Origin: Salminus brasiliensis
Taxonomy: Eukaryota > Chordata > Actinopteri > Characiformes > Bryconidae
Reading direction: 5' to 3'
Length of the DNA stretch: 64,000 nt
NCBI RefSeq assembly: GCF_030463535.1
Contig: NC_132893.1
Span: forward strand, 17,840,027 to 17,904,026
The notes beneath the pieces were generated by a model. It ran no database searches. It was not told the DNA's origin and saw only the letters and a list, made by a program, of their open reading frames with translations. The first letter of the stretch is position 1; the number at the start of each line of letters is the position of its first letter. A program made the position numbers and the translations under genes. Below, piece after piece: positions 36,101 to 51,100 of this stretch.

Positions 36101-39100
36101 AAGAGGAATGGTCAAAGATCCCTCTATCTGTATTCTCCCATCTTGTGAAACATTATAAGAGAAGATTAGGTGCTGTTTTGCTGGCAAAAGGGGGTTGTAC
36201 AAAGTATAAACATCAGGGGTGCCAATAATTGTGGCACACATGATTTGATGTTAAACAATTATTTCTTAATGTGTTTTTTTTCCCCTACTGAATAAATTCA
36301 TTTGAGTTAAAGGTTGGATTTTACTCTTTTTTCCATCGTGGTCCTATATTATTTAGAAAAAAACTAAATTTATTAGAAGCTAAAGAACACATCTTAACCA
36401 GGGGTGCCAATAATTATGGAGGGCACTGTATATGTAAGTATAAATGAAGTATAAATAAACTGCATTTAAAGTTACTGTCAGGCGTCTGTCCAAATCAGGG
36501 CAGATCACGTTGATTTTCCTGGGTAAAAGTTGTATCTTAAATAGAGCTGTTTCTTACCAGCAGCACACCAAAGCTGGTGAGATGGTTACAGCCACATACT
36601 GTCTCATTCTCAGTTCTGTTCAGCACACTGCACCCCTTAGTGTTCCAGCCACCAAATCCATCTACCAATAAAAATAAAAAGAATAGGATATTGCAAAGAA
36701 TAATTGATGTAAATGTTAAAACATAAAAAAAAATCATTGGGGATAACGTTGTACAGTAAACATTTAAATAGCCAAGACATGGGTACATGAATAACAGCAT
36801 ATTTCAGCCTGCAGTCAAAACATAGTTTACATTCTCAAGATGGCTTCGGTCTATTTAGGGCATTACCACGGATGGTTGCACCCCCCCCCCCCCCCCCCCC
36901 AAAAAAAAACAAAAAAAAAACAACAGTTTTTAAATAACATTCCTGGATCAACTCCTATTGTCATTATAAGCTAACTCATAAAAAAGTGCCTATGCAGATG
37001 AAGTGTGCTGATCTAAATTCTGAGTAACAGCATTACGTGATTGTTATCTGCAGAATGGCAGAGGTATGCATATGTACATTACTTTCTTCAGAATGGTTTA
37101 GCTGTGATACAGTAATGGGATGCAAAGTTGCAGCCTTGTTTACTTGGCTGAATGTTTCCTGTGTACTAAGAGTTATTACAACTGAATTTTAGGAGAAGGA
37201 CCACGTCCCAAACTCCTCTTTCTGCCCCTCAAGCCCTTTATATACCCCTGCTTCTCAGTCCAACTCTGTGTCAAACAAAAATTGCACCCTTTTCCTCCCT
37301 TTCCTTTATTACTCACCACACCAATGGGGGTCCTGCCTCACACACAGACCACAGTAAAGCCAATCCAAAGAATCCACCCTGCTGTCCCATCTCTGGTAGT
37401 GGTTCACACTAGCAAACTCTTTGTGTAGCATGTATTTACAACATGTAACGCCCCCGGGCATGTGCCAAAAGGTGCATAGGCATTCCTAGTTTGTTTCAGT
37501 CTAAGTTGAGAGGGAAGTCAGACTGAGAGGCACTGGTTTACGAATCTTTAATTCTTAATAATGGAAATAGATTTTTATGGTTTGGTAAAAATCTAATCAC
37601 ACACTGTAACACTGTACCTACTTCAGAAATTACAGTGTACACAAGATCCTGACAACAAGGATTTGTAAGGATTGTAAAAGACATTAACAGCAGCACCACA
37701 CAATGGAGTTTTTAGAGCAGTTCTGCTCAGGTAAAATAAGCTAATAATTTACACTGTTTAATTACAATAATCATTTTTTCCCTTATTTCTACTATTTATC
37801 CACTGGCACTAAACATTATTTAACAGTATTAGAAGTTAGTGTATTAAGAAATTCCTTACCATTGAAGCCAAAATCCCAAAATACACAGGATACTGTATAA
37901 TTAGTCTGTCAAGAGAGTGGCAGAAAGTGGAGAAAAGTTAGTGTAAAATACAAAAAAAGATTTACAGAACTCATATATTTAGATAATATGCTTGCTGGGA
38001 AGCCTTTACTGACCGAAACAGACTCTGTGTTTCTCAGGGTAATTATTACATTGTCCCGCAGATTGGAGATAGATAGGTTAGCCACACTGGTGCCCAGAAC
38101 TCCGCTGATCAGCAAGGTTTCATTCGGGTCTAAAGCTTTATCCTACACACAGTCATAAGAGCAAGCATCTCACATTTTATATATATATATATATAAAACA
38201 GAAAGTACTACAAAAATACTTTCTAGTGAAAAGACACAATACACACCTGGAAAAGAGTGCTCTTCTGGTAGAAATTAAACTGTACTCTGGAGGCCAGCTG
38301 CTGCTGCTGAGAAGTGAAACTGTCCAGGAGGGAGGAAGGGAGAGCAATTGAACCCTGAGGAGGCAGATCTGTGACCCTTACGCTTCTCTTGAACTTGGTA
38401 CCACCACCGATCTAACATCAAACAAAAGGATTGGTTTAAATCAGTGTAGATCATAATCTGACTCATCTTCTTAATGCCTTTTCAAGCATATGTCAACCAT
38501 AAGACAGCTCTTGCAAATGATTTATCATTCTCATTTCAGCCACTTATGCAAAACATTGTGACAATTTGTGCCATTTTCTGAGGCAGTAACTGATTTACTA
38601 AAGGCATCCTCCGGCGTTTCTCAGCCTAATGCTGCATACAGAAACCCCTCATAAGCCATTGGGCAGTTCATGAACTTATAAGCCATTGAGCAATTTATTA
38701 ACATTAGAAATGTGTGACTATATCTAAATACATATACATAAATCCTATACCCATTACACCACATACCAACATATGCCTTATTCAGTAGGTTTTATCTAAC
38801 TTCAGAGCACTGAAGCAGCAAAATAAGAAGTAGTTCCATGCGCTTTCCCTGAGTGTCTAAGCACAATCTGACAAAATAATTCTGAAATGTATTGAAGGTT
38901 CATCAATCAATGAAATTATACTAGTGCTAAACATTTCTGTTTGTTCTGAAAAAGTTTGTTCTGAGTGTGTACACTATGCACTTCTTGTCCTATTTTAGCC
39001 CCATTCTCAGCCTAGATTTAGAGGAACGCAAGAGTTGACAGTTGGAAAAAATGAACTAGTTAGTGTGTGAGAGCACAGACTATTTCAGACTGGACTAAGT

Positions 39101-42100
39101 GTTTTAAACTCAGACTCTAACTGAGCATCTAGTAGTGTATACTATTCAATGACAGCCCCTAAAAAACGAGAGGTCGCTATATATAGATGCAGTGTAGGAG
39201 AGCATCATCATCTATAGAGCATAAATTCTAAAAACTGTGTGTATTGTGTTGATATGTTAAATATTATGTGTAGCCTCCTTATCTGTTTGGTGCCCCCATG
39301 ACTTGTAGGAGTTTTCTTACGCAAACCATCATCATCAGTTTGCTCCCAAACAGTCTCAGGACTGGTTTCTGAAATATTACCTGCAGGTTGGAGGAGTCCG
39401 TCATAGTGAATGTGGTCTGCTGAAATTGAGCCCCATTTACACGTTTCACTGCCAGAGCCAAGGATGAGGAGAGAATACTCTCACTCTGTCCCTGCACCAC
39501 CAGCTTCAAGCCAACAGTATCCACAATTCCAATGATCCTGAGGACCAAACCAGAGGAGCAACAGCTGTTTAATGTGCATACTCTACATCATTTCGAAGTA
39601 GAAACAACTCCACACAATTATCCATTTGTTCATTCCACCTTTTTGATGAGGACGCCAGCGTCTTCACTGGTGCATCCAGCAGATTGCTGACAATGTTGAG
39701 AGAAGTGTTCCCCAAAGCCAGACTGACATTGGGCCCTTGAAGAAGTTTCTCTAGTTGAAGCACAAGGGCATCCACCTGGGTGGAGTTCAGAGCTGAAACA
39801 TTCTTGCTCAGGTTTAGCAGACCTTCAGCTGCCAGTTCTGGACTAGCCGACGAGTTTGTAGAGACTGTAGGTGAAGTGGCATAAATGTGCATCAGGATTT
39901 CACACTTAACATTATTTAAGTAACAGCAGGGACAACAGTAATAACAGGGGCAACACAGTGCACCTGATTCAGCTATACACATGTACAATGCCAAAAGTAC
40001 AAAAGCACTCACAAATTCGACATATATTTACAAAGTAAGTGGACAGGATTAGGCCTGCATATAGCACTCTCATCTGCACTATAGAACTTTTATAGAAAAA
40101 AAATCAGCTCTTCAGTGTCACTGTGTGAGCAGCACGTCAAACAAGATGTGGTTGATGGCTTTACAAGTCATTTTATCCCCTCACATTTTCAAGTTAGTTG
40201 CCTTGTACAGACAATGACTGAAATTTGGATTTGGGAAAGACCTGTTTTTTTGGTGGGTTGTGGTTACTTTGATCACAGGTATAAACCACTTTGATCCAAT
40301 GACAAGGAAACTGTGTCCTGTCATTTGTTTATATATGGTTAAATATGTGTAAGTACTATTTGTAATTCAGAAACAAGTGGGTCAAATACTTTAACAAAAA
40401 CTGTACATGCTACAAGTTACACAAGACCAGACAGATCCTAGAAAAAGTGAGTGTTAGTAGCCAACCTGTTGTGTTCACTGTCATTGCTGTAACTGTTTTG
40501 TCCAAAGTCGTAGAACTTGGAGGCACAGTGGTGTTCAGGGTAGTTGGGCTTTTGGTTATTTGAACCACTGTTGTTTCCAAAGGCGTTGTGATTTTTTGGG
40601 TTGTAGTTGTATTATCGGCAGGGTGGGTGGTGGCAATTGTAGTGGTAGAACTGAAGTTTTTTGTTGTTGTTGATGAAGGCAGACTAGTGGGTGGGACTGT
40701 CACTGGGGTTTTGGTACAGTTCTCCTTCAGAAATATAGCTAGATCCGTTCCTTTTGTGCTGTAATATAAAACATTTTTGCTGTTATCCAGTCACATGACC
40801 CATTCTTAATGCAGGTGAATATTCATCCGCTTTGCTAAGAGTTAGTATTCAATATTCAAAAATTCAGTATGCAAAATTCTAAGGTTTGAGGACTACAAAA
40901 CTGACCAGTAATTCAGAAATCTTTCCAACTTCTGGTTCAACATACAGAATTGGGAAGGGCTGAGATTAACATCCAGCTTGCCTTGTTGTAAGTAATGTAG
41001 GTTTGGTATATTCTCCCAGCTGCATATGGCTAAAAAACACACACACACACAAATGGCAATGAACTGTATTAAACACACTGTATCATCTAAACATAACATA
41101 TTAAAGTATTATTCTTATTCTAATATTTATCATTATCATTATCATTATAATCTAACATGCAGTTCATGTTCATGGAGCTAGTTAGATGTTAATGCACAAA
41201 TAATAACTAAAACTAATATTTTGTTATAGTTTTACAACTAATATACATACCCACTCTGATGACAGATCCATCAGTCTGAATCCCTTTCTGAAGTCGCAAA
41301 GCACTCACCAATGCTGAACTGACTGAACACACATCTATGGCATACTTCAGTTTCACAATGGCTTTGCAGCTTTCCAGAATATTAAAAAGAACAACAGATC
41401 ATTAAAATCAAACAGAACATGAAGTGCAGTGTAAATGTTCTCTGCTCAATCCGAAAATACCAACATTACATCAGTTCTGAACTAAATTATTATTGGTGAG
41501 TAAATGTGTAAAACACATGAGGAAACAGTTCTTGAGATTTGTCATTACAGTTATCTAATGTACACATACCCTTAGAATCAACCATATTGCAAATTAGATT
41601 TATTAGCAAAATGTGCAAACTTAGCTCAACACAACTAATAGAACAAGTGCTTTTTCCAAATTCAACATAAAATGCTACTTTTAATGACCATTGCAGTGTC
41701 AGAATTATTCACCCCTTTCATCACAAGCTTCTTTAGTACTTAGCAGAGAACCCTTTTGCTTTTATGACCTGCTGCAAACGTGATGCACAGCCTGACACCA
41801 GCTTCTGACAGCAGGAACAGGACTCAGCCTATTCCTCATAGGCAATGGCCTTGAGTTCACTAATATTCTATATTAGTCAGGCGACTGTGACAGACACTCC
41901 TCCAGAATCTTCCAGGACCTCTGAAACCAAGCCTTGGTAGACCTAGTGAGGTATGCTTGGGATCCTTGTCCTATTAAAAGGTCCAATAATGCACAAGCTT
42001 CAGCTTCCTTACAACTGTTTAGTATAATTTTCCTTTAGTTTAATACTGTAAATAATCTGTGTTCTGTGTTTTTGTTACTTGTCATACGTGTTGCTCTCAC

Positions 42101-45100
42101 CAAGACAAATTCCTTGTATGTGCAACATACTTGGTGAAATAAAGAGATTCTGATTCTGAAAAGGCATGCTGGATTTCCTGACCCTTAAATGACTCATCCA
42201 GAAGTACCGCTGATCCATACAAGAGGTTCCAGAGGTTCACTCCACATAACAGAATCCCAAAACCTCTGCAGAGCAATGAAACAAAACTTGCTGGGTATGT
42301 TTGGATCAGTGGAAGCACACGCTCAAACACCCTGCCTATTGTGAAGCATGGTGGTGGCTTGGTGATGCTCTGGAGCTGCTTTGCTTTTTCTGGCACTTAA
42401 AGCCTGCAGCGTAGGCTTTTAAGTATCAGGAAATCCTAGGAGAAAACGTCATGCCTTCTGTGAGACTTTTTCTGTTAGACTTTCCAACAGCACAACAATC
42501 TCAAGCATACCTTAAAATCCACCAAGACTTGGTTTTAGAAGATGCCGTGGAAGATTCCCAGTCACAGTTGCTTGACTGAAAATCTTTTGTGGGATTTGAA
42601 GAAGGTGGTTGCAGTATTGAAACCCAAGAATATTAGCGAACTTAAGCAGATTGTCAATAAGGAATGGGCTAAGAACACTCAGGACCGTGTCCAGAAGCTG
42701 GTGTCTGGCTATGCATTGTGCCATAATAGCAAAAGGGTGCTCCACTAAGGACAAAAGACAATTATAATGAAGGGGTTGAATAATTCTGAGACTGCAGACA
42801 TCATTAAAAGTGGCATTTTCTGTTAAATTGGGAGAAAGCTTGTTCTATTAGTTGTGTTGAGCTATTTAAAATGATTGGTTAATTGCAAACAGCTGAAAGT
42901 ACATTTTGCTAATAAACTTAATTTGTAATGGCAGTTGAACCATTTAGACCACAACTAAACACATATTATCTACTAAACACATTAACAAAACCCAAATTCA
43001 TATTGTAGCTAAACAGGAGCTTACCTTTTTACTGTACACTGGACTGTAGAATTCTGTATGAACAAAGCGGTTATTAGGCTGTTATAAATATTCTTTGGAA
43101 AATAACTTTATTCTAGAAATACATGATTGCACTACTATCTCTAAATATCAAGACATAACTCACTTCATAGATGTTTGAAACGTTATGCCATAGGTTGCAC
43201 CCAGAGCTAAATGAGGAAAGAGTAATATTTCAGTGGCTTGCCTAGAGGCAAGAAAGGAAGGCCAATGAAGGCCTAATTTATTAACCAATACAAAACAGAT
43301 GGCTGTAGACTTACTCATTGACACACTGTGATTTGTTTAATAATTCTGGAATCTGTGGACCCCCACACCCCCCAAAAGAATCAACCTTATAGCACATGAC
43401 AGCTCAGTTCACCTTTTTATCAACTAAATGGTATATACACATATCCAAGATAAACAATTTAAACATACCAGTGATTCTGTATTAATGCTGGAGTTTGTAA
43501 CTACAAAGTCCAAACTGTAATAGGCGGCTATAAAAAAAAAAAAGAGATGAAGACAGAGAAAGATGGCTTGAGTTGAAACTGTATTTGAAGCTATGAATTC
43601 ATACAACTATTATTTTCAGATTTGTTAGGACCTTACCAGTGCTGTTGCAGTAGGATGAACAGTAACAGTAATCTGCATGGTTTTCTGAGAAATAGAATTT
43701 ATTATTAGAATGATAATAACTTCATTTGAATGTCTTGATAACACTAAACGCTAACTCAGTTCAGCAATTGGGACTGGCAATAATTAGCTTATCTTTTATT
43801 ACCAAATGACCTTGATAAATATCTGAATTTATTTAATGTATAAAGAGGAACAAATATATATAATTAGGGTGGATGAGATCTAATTTTGGTAACTCTGGGA
43901 ACTGTCATACACAAGTAGTCCATCACAGGCCTAGGCTTAGTATTACTTTGGGGACATCCTTCGGTCAATAAGGTCGGATCTGTCCGAAATTCAGTAAGTG
44001 CGGTAACAGGATCATGCTGGTCAACATAACTGAAGACCAACTCAGCCATTATGTGCTTTCTATAATTAGATAATTAATCATAGCTTTCTATACTTACCAT
44101 AATTAGAGCTGCAGTTTATTAGATCCTGTGTCCCGAAAGAGACATACACAATGTCATTGGTTCCATTGCTGAAACAATGCAAAAAAACATCAGAATGTAC
44201 ATAAGGTTGCACATAAAAGGTATGCAAGTATGTAACAGAGTTCATCATGTAATTTAATATTGGTAATATTGGCTGCCGTTAAACTCACCATGAGCTGTTA
44301 GCTGTGGTATTTGACAGACAGGGAACATCCAAGGCAATAGAACCGTTACAACTCCTAAAGCTTCCAATTTCAGTCGCAGAATCATTACAAACCCCTTTCA
44401 CTGTTGGCAAATCAGGCAAACTTACTTGCAAAAGCAATCTATAAATCTATCTGTACATGAGTACATACAACTCAACAGGATTTTAACATTATTTTTGGAC
44501 CTAATAAGCTTAATAAGATCCTATCACACATTTCAGTTTCAGTAATACACCAGCTCTACCTCATTTCTAATCCATTCTGTACTGAAGTACAAAAGTAAAG
44601 TAAAAGTACCAGTTACCCTTACTGTATCTTATAGGGAACTAAAAAGCGTGAGTACTGCAAACCTTAATGTTTATAAACATTCTGATTTTGTCTATTGCAA
44701 AAAAAAACATGGTCATGCACAGGACTTATGCACTGGATATGGAAACGGCAAAAGCAAACAGCAGAGTGCAACAGCAATATGTAATAAAAGGCTGCAACAG
44801 CGTACCTAGTGAACAAGATTTAATATCCTGTCAAAAATTTGTTAGTGGGCTTATTGGGGCTAGCAGTGCCAATTTAAAGGTATGAATTTAAGCATTTTCT
44901 CTAATTCAACACACAAAGAAATCTACCAATAAAGTCAGAATAACTATTGGTTTCCTTTTTTTAAAGCAAATAAATATAAAACAGGTGTGAATTATAACTG
45001 TCAAAATTGAACTTGGTAAACATGGTAAACCTACCATGGAAATAATTTCTAATATTTAAATGAGATAAAAGAGGGGGTAAGTGGGCTTATTATAAACTAT

Positions 45101-48100
45101 TTCCCCTTATTTCGTTCTACGGATAATATAGCGTTGCTATTACAAAAACAAAACAAAAAACTTTTTCACATTCCAGATATCAATCTCTTTCGTTTTTGTA
45201 TCCTGCTAATAAAATAAAAAAGGATAAGATGATCCTTTATTAGTCCCACAGTGGGGGAAGTATATACACAATATAAATAATAAAAGTCAAAACCTGAGAA
45301 CAATATTATTTACAGATTATTTACAGATAATTGCACACTGACCCTTAATTGCACAATTGTATTGTTGGACACATGTGTGATGACACCTACCTACTCTATC
45401 TACTTTGTTTCCAACCACCTGGCCCTGGATGGTGGAGTTCAAATCCACTTTTTTTCCACAGTTTACAATGTCTGCGATGCAGCACGGACTGGCTTGTTGA
45501 CTCAACTCCAACAGCACAGTGCACAAAGTGTTTCTGTGGGACAAGCAGAATCAGTGGCATCAGAGATAATGTTCAGCACTGTATTAGAACATTTCACTGG
45601 ATGGGGTTCCAAGAGATAACTACAGGCGTAACTGACCGTATGGTCGTCTTCTCGTCACACATGACCTCAATGTTCTGAAAATAACAATGTTCACAAAAAA
45701 TGAGTCATTCCAAATATACACACAGCTAATGAGAAACCACACAATAGCAGAGTAAACACACCAACCAAACTCAATAAAACAGAAATTGGTGCTTACTTGA
45801 AAGGAACTGGTAGCCGTTTCATTTTCTTTTACTGAACTGAAAAGCAAACAAGGAGAAAAGAACATCACTTAAGCTATTAGAACAGCCGTCTACTGTTGAC
45901 CTTACCATGGAGTCCTTTATTTACTAAGACCAGTGATATAATCCTAATTTTGTGCATGTCAAATATTTTACCAATAAGGATGAAAGGCTGCTAACTAAGC
46001 ACTGCATAGACCTCTGAAGACGTGCGTCATGCTTTAGTTGCCGCCATACCCGTAATAGGAACTCTAAACAGGATTTCTGTATGACTCAAATGCATGAGAT
46101 TTTTTGAAAGTCGCTGCTTTCACACTGTGTGATGAAAAAGAAAAGGATCCTCAGAGGTCCTTAATGAGCCAAAATATGAAATTTGATACATCTATACTAC
46201 AAGCAACACACATGCTGCACAAAAGCAAGTCAGTTACTAAACTTTAACACTATTCCATAACACCAGCGGCTTAAAATGTACAATACTACTGCTAAAGCCA
46301 CATAACTAGCCTCAACTAGCCTTATCCTCCTTACATGAGGATTCCAAAAATCAAGTAAATTCATATATTTTTAATCAACTTATACCATACAAATATAAAT
46401 ACAAAGCACTTTTATTTGCAAATTCCAACATAAACAAAAATATTAAAGGGATTAATATTAAAGGGGATGAGCACAAAATTGCATTATTTAAAAATTAATT
46501 GCTGATGACTTGCTGTCGTATTTGTCAGAATTAAAGGTATTACAGACCTACTAATATTAACAACCCAATAAATGCTAAAATTAGGGCTGATAGTAAAAGA
46601 TGGAATTTGATCTTTTTCTTTGACACAGAATCAATAAAACAAAACTTAGTCCCATAGTACCTCTCTTATGGAATTCAAGATACATATGGAGAGGCAGGAA
46701 ACCAAGGATAAAAGTACAAATTTAGCTGAAATAGGACAAAGGGTGCATTACTGTGCCTATGGAAATATTTTTTGCAGCCCAGATAAGACCAATGATATGC
46801 TAGTGTAATCCTCATTACAAGACAAGATGAAACAATATGGAGATGTTTTTCAGGAGATATCCCTATTCAAGCAATAATGACAGATAAAAGATTATAAACC
46901 CATGGGTAAGATTATCACTAAAACAATGGAACATCATTATTAAGGACGTGGAGACAATACTAAGATGAGGTTAATCTGATCCTGACTTCACTACTAATAC
47001 ATTAGATAACGTGGATTAAATGTGGATTGCTAAAGAACGTTCAGCTTACTGTATTATGATGGATAAGGGGAATTTTCCAAGCCTTAAAAGGTTGTCATGA
47101 CCTTTTTGTAGATACCTCCAAGTGAGACAGTTTTTTTCACCAGAAAATAAAACCAGAAAATGCCTACACACCCTTTAACAAGGTACTGTACATTGTTACT
47201 TACGAAGACAATTCTGGTCGTCACATTACCTGCTTTCAGACGTCCAGTTTTGAAACTGAACTGCAGTAACTATGCTGACATTCCGTGTAGTGGGAGCAGA
47301 ACTGAAGTTGCCAGAGGTGGTTGCTGTGATGTTGGTGTCTAAGCCACTACTAAGCTCAAGGAGTAGGGTGGTAAATGTTGATGCCACTTGTGATGGAGTA
47401 GCAGTAGTGGCAGGGGCAGTGGTCGTGGCATTACGAGTAGAGCTGCATTCACCAAGATGTTGTTGGAACAGATTCCGGAGCTAAAAGAAATAGCACAGTT
47501 GAAATGTATTTTGTAAGACTACTATAAGATGTTACATTTCTTGCACATGACCATGGTTCATGGTATGTTAAGGGACTGTGTAGTAATAGGAAAATGGAAA
47601 TGCTGTATTAATTTAGTAGATTAGAGGTTTTACCGTAGGCTTTATAATTCAGTACATTAGTGTTTACCTATGCAGATTGGTTTGGTCAACATCTGCCCTG
47701 CCCTCTAAGAAAATAAAATTCCCAAATCTGAGAACTTATAACTGATTTATAAAAAAATGATCAATTTTAGTGTAGGTGTGGGTATAACGTAAGTCCCTTC
47801 CCCCTTTCTGACTGTGATTTTCAATAAAAGATGTCCCTCAGATGATATATAAATAATGCAGTTTAAAAGTTAAAGTTTTATAACTAAGGGGCCCCGAGTG
47901 GTTCAGCAGACTAAGGGCTGTCACTATGATCAGAGGTTCGCAGGTTCGAATCCCAGTCATGCTGCTAGCCATCGGCAGTCGAGGCCCCAAGAGAGCACAT
48001 TTGGCCTTGTTCTCTCCTGGGTGGGTAGATGGCACTCTTTCCCCTCTTCGCTGCGGAGCTGGCCGTCACTGGCGTCTCTGGGCTGTTGCGTTGGAGCCAG

Positions 48101-51100
48101 GTATGCGGCGCATTGGTTGCCTGGTGTTGTATCGGCAGCAGTTCAAAAAATGAGAGTCTGAGCTTGTCTGCGCACGTGTCAGAGGGTGTGTGTGTTGGTA
48201 CCCACTCACTAGTGTTGAGGGCATCGGTGCAATGGGGGGAGAGTACGTACAGGGTTGGTAATTGGTAATTGGCAGCTCAAGGTGGGGAGAAAATTGGTGA
48301 AAAATCAGATAACATTTTATAAAAAAAATGTAAACCAAAAAGATGTACAAGTATTTACCCATGCAGTAATGTCTGACTCATTGGTCAAATTTCCAGTTAC
48401 TTCAACACTGATCATCATCCAATAGTACACAGCTGCAAGAGACAGACATATATATATATATATTATTATTATTTATTAATGAACAACTTTTTATTCTTTA
48501 CTTGAAATAATGTTAAAAGTTTTTCATTTTAATGATTTAATGAAGATGAATACTCACACTCATTGCCACAGTTCTGTGTGACATTGCAAGGCATGGGCAT
48601 TGCCACTATGAATGAATAAAATGAATTAATTAATAATTATGGGCATGTCTTGCTATTACCACATGTCAAAATGGTAGCAACAGAGGTCTGCTTTATATAT
48701 GATGCTCTGATAGGAACATCACAAAGCTAGAGCTTAGCAATATGACAATATTTTATCGTATTGTGATAAATTTTGTTATGCTTTTCTAAGCATATCGAGG
48801 ATATTGTTAGTGTATAACACACACTCATCAGCTGCAGGTGTTATTACTAACAGTGTAATTCGACTGGTTTAATTAGATGAAGAGCAGCAGATAAATAAAA
48901 ATCACTTTATTCAGTACAGGAGAGTATCGGAACAGCAGTTTATAAGAATCTTTTGCTGTGATGCTTTTAGTCTGTAATTACATGTAAAAAGTCTTTAAAT
49001 ATTGTATTATATTTATTTATTTTACCATATCGCCCAGCCCTACATGAGGCACACCAACCAGAAACTATTTTCCCGGTGGTGATCAGCAGAACAATTCTTC
49101 AGGATTACACAATGCAAAAACAAATAAAAACAAAAGGCAGTGTACCTGTTGTATTATGTGCAGCTCCTGACGATGTGGGTGTGTCTGTTCGATCTGTGGT
49201 CCCTGGTCATTTAAGAATAAGCAAGGAAAATGCAACAGTCAAATTCCACACCAGCTAATACAAAACAATAGCAAAACAAAAACAATAGCTGTTTTATCAG
49301 GTTCAGGAAAAAAGTGGCAACAGGAGAACAATGAGTGCATGATGCCTGGCCAAATATGGCCAGTCAAAAATGAGTCAGTGGGTCAGTACAGCAACCTTCC
49401 AGTGCTCACTTTGAGAATCACACAACAACAAAGGCCACTGTGTTTGGCTAACTCACCTGTTGCAGCATGAGAGCTTGCTGTGGCCAGTGAAGTCATAGTG
49501 ATTTCTGTGGTTTTGTTCGCCACTGACAATGTTGGTGTGTTTGTTCCATCTGTGATATCTGAACCTTTAAGACAGCAGGACAAGACAGCATTAAAACCCC
49601 CCACACCAAGAACAACAAAAAAAAGCTCATTTCTAAATCAGGCTTGTCATTAAGGAGCATTAAAGGAAATTTCGGTACATGGTGGCAGGCCTCACAGCCA
49701 AACATGAGTTTAGCAACCTTCTAATGTACTCCAGCAAAACGAGACAGACAGGAACACAACTTTTTCTCTCCCTTACCAGATGTTGTGAGCTGGTGTGGAG
49801 TTGTGTATGGAGTTGAAATGGTAGAAGTATTAGTAGATGTGGGTGGAAGAGATGATCCTGGATAGGGTGAAGGTGATGAGACATTTGCTAAGATAGCTGA
49901 AATCGTGGATGAGTTCTGTGGCACAGTGGAGTTGGGTGTAGTTACGGACGTTGTAATTCCGACAGTTGCTGACAATGCCACAGTTGATGGCAAGGTTGGG
50001 TCTGAGGTTTTTTCAGGTGGGGTGCTTACTGTCGAATGTGCTGTAAATGTAGTTCCAGTGGTTTCTGTAGTAACAGTTGTCACTGATGATGAAGTCTTTA
50101 GTGATGTTGCTGGTGTTGTGTCTGTTGATGAGGATAAGGCAGGTTTGACTGAGAAGAAAACACAAGTGAACATGAGGCAATAAATAATTTTGAACTGAGG
50201 AAAAAAGCCTATATACTTTTAAACATGTCATGACTTCATGGTGAATCTAAAATCTAAAAAATGTATTAATCTGGCTTCCATTGAAAGTTTATAGGTTTTT
50301 CCATGTACTGAAAAATTGCCATTTTGAAGAATGTGAAGGTTGCAATAACATGACTATTGTTGTATAACATTGTTATCAATTTACCAAATTTGATAGTTCA
50401 GACTTATATGATCTTAGCATATAGTGATTTAGGAGGGGAGAGAACTCAAAGAACTTTTGGCAGGAGTTCAGGAGGCATGTTCCACCTCCCAAAATGTATT
50501 TTTTTCATATGATTATGATGGCCTATGATATGATAAATGATGACCTGATATCAAAAAGCCAGATTTAAACAATATAACTTCCATTATTTACAGTTTAAAA
50601 ATACAAAAAAAAAAGAGTTTGAGCTCCCTACATGGTCAAATCTTATTAACGCCCCCTTTGGCAAGTTCCAGAGAACTGCACCCTAGCATGAGCGACGAAT
50701 ACCGTCTCGAGTCAAAAAAACAGACTTGCCCTTGTCCAGACTTTCTTTCTTTCTTTAAAACCCACATCTCTCTCTTTCCCATATTCATATCCTCAATGTT
50801 TTTTTCTTGCAGTCTCAGAGGCAGAAACCAGCTCTTGTTTGAGATCAAAGATGAAACCAGTCCAGCTGGTTGACTGGGTTATATTTGGTGTCCTATGTGC
50901 TTTTGTCTTTCCAACTGATTGCAAAGCAGAAACTCAGTGACTAACAGGCCTGACTGCCACCTGGTGACACACTAAATAGTAGATCTGAGTGTACTGTGTT
51001 TTCACAACACAAAGAGATATGCAGCTCAGCATACATAGCCAGATAAGATATGCATCTAATAGAAACGAGGATAAGAAAGGAGGATAATTAGTAGTACCCA

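Noticed and set aside
47898-48268. Several overlapping plus-strand frames
   Set aside because: They fall inside a tRNA-derived SINE body.
49905-50183. Plus-strand frame rich in Val and Asp
   Set aside because: Antisense shadow of the adgrg2 Ser/Thr-rich exon B2.
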